In this document: piece after piece, positions 63,432-64,000 of the stretch
How the letters are laid out: the number at the start of each line of letters is the position of its first letter
Numbering within the stretch: the stretch's first letter is position 1
NCBI GenBank assembly: GCA_025766275.1
Contig: JAFKAC010000002.1
Span: 1,426,001 to 1,490,000, forward strand
Source of the DNA: Lactarius indigo
Lineage: Eukaryota; Basidiomycota; Agaricomycetes; Russulales; Russulaceae
Direction: 5' to 3'
DNA length: 64,000 nt
Made by a program: the position numbers and the translations under genes
Notes under the pieces: generated by a model
Database searches by the model: none
Seen by the model: only the letters and a program-made list of their open reading frames with translations
What the model was told of the DNA's origin: nothing

Positions 63432-63711
63432 TGTCGCCCACCTCCGTGTGACTTTGGATGACTAATGATTTGTGATGGCAGGGAAAATGGGCGAGAGAAT
63501 TCTGTGATTCCAGTCACAAACTTGCTGTTTAAATACATGAGCTACTACGCTTGCGCGTCGCGCTGACACGGCCCTCTCCTATTCCTACAGGAGCATATCT
63601 GAGACATGAGAAGGGAAACAATCTCGGAATACCTATAATACACAGGCTTGCGCGTCGTCTTAATAATATCCGCGAGTCACAGGTTAACGGATGAGTCATG
63701 TGTTCACAACA
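63427..63711 (-). repeat. element 2 LTR (5' LTR in element orientation)
   Basis: 285 bp, partner of 49,744-50,028. Confidence 0.95.
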
Positions 63712-63715
63712 TCCG

Positions 63716-64000
63716 GAGCCCTTGACGCGCCTCGTTTAGGAACGTGCATTACGCCACTGCAGTCAACGGGGCCCTATTTGACAAGTTTCTGGTCTACTGT
63801 AGCGTTCCCGTCTGCTTTCGGCTTTTGGGCCGGCCCACCTTATGGCTGCATTCGGTCTTATCAGCATGCCTGCTGAGGCATTGCCTTCTAGCTTGTTTCC
63901 TCTGGTTTATCTTTTTTTTTCCGAGGTCTAGGAGTTGTGAGATGGGTTATCGGTATTTCATCCACTCCCCTCCCCGGATGGCATCGTGGTACACTATGGT
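63716..64000. other. right edge, no gene supported
   Basis: Unique sequence after the retrotransposon cluster (GAGCCCTTGACGCGCC...). A T run lies near 63,911-63,919. No family similarity seen in any frame. Confidence 0.4.

Larger units (their letters stand above)
60258..63711 (-). mobile_element. Ty3/Gypsy LTR retrotransposon 2, 5' part
   Basis: Carries gag, protease and the first half of the reverse transcriptase of the outer element, plus its second LTR. Its break at 60,258 is caused by element 3. The right flank TCCG (63,712-63,715) matches the left flank of the other part. Confidence 0.94.

Noticed and set aside
63691..63876. 61-codon frame running out of the element 2 LTR
   Set aside because: Starts inside the LTR and crosses the target-site border; no family similarity.

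Overview
The window is fungal nuclear DNA, almost certainly from a basidiomycete (probably Agaricomycetes). Host genes are split by many introns of about 50-65 bp with GT/AG borders. The protein families are fungal: Kex2-type kexin, GtaA-type glutaminase, Tap42, Pns1/CTL. The retroelements are Ty3/Gypsy LTR elements, one of them a chromovirus, plus a Tad-like LINE. I see no bacterial, organellar, tRNA or rRNA features.

Layout. (1) 0.4-12.6 kb is a gene-dense host block: methylenetetrahydrofolate reductase (-), a Rab6/Ypt6 GTPase (+), Tap42 (-), POT1 (+) and a kexin (+). Rab6 and Tap42 splice into clean reading frames. MTHFR, POT1 and kexin splice well but carry about 15 apparent single-base frame slips, nearly all surplus bases, so either the consensus is imperfect or the genes are decaying. 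(2) 12.7-40.8 kb is a tandem segmental duplication. Each unit of about 9.5 kb holds a GtaA-like glutaminase (+), MCM7 (-) and the 3' end of a CTL/Pns1 choline-transporter-like gene (-). In unit 1 (12,733-22,206) MCM7 is a pseudogene with a 463-bp deletion, CTL is cut off, and the glutaminase has lost the frame into its membrane anchor. In unit 2 (22,225-40,819) the genes are nearly complete, and CTL runs on to 42,444. (3) Unit 2 also contains an intact 9.15-kb LINE (27,393-36,544) with a 13-bp target-site duplication. Unit 1 preserves the empty site. (4) 43.9-63.7 kb is a retrotransposon cluster: a 5.9-kb Gypsy element (-) abuts a second Gypsy element (-), which is split by a nested chromovirus (+) at 52,370-60,257.

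Most notable signals. LTR pairs differ almost only by transitions at CpG, and all five in-frame stops in the three Gypsy elements are TGA, as expected from CGA-to-TGA deamination. The nested chromovirus shows a Tf1-style self-primer (11 nt just after a TATA box, complementary to a site beside the 5' LTR), a GGGTTTT -1 frameshift site in the right phase at the gag/pol overlap, a gag frame without a usable early ATG, and about 400 unrecognised residues after its chromodomain. The two minus-strand Gypsy elements share a perfect 20-bp palindrome across the 5' LTR/internal border and have no tRNA-type primer site there.

The host genes are housekeeping functions (folate metabolism, vesicle traffic, TOR/PP2A signalling, telomere protection, secretory proteolysis, nitrogen scavenging, replication licensing, membrane transport) and do not form a pathway cluster.
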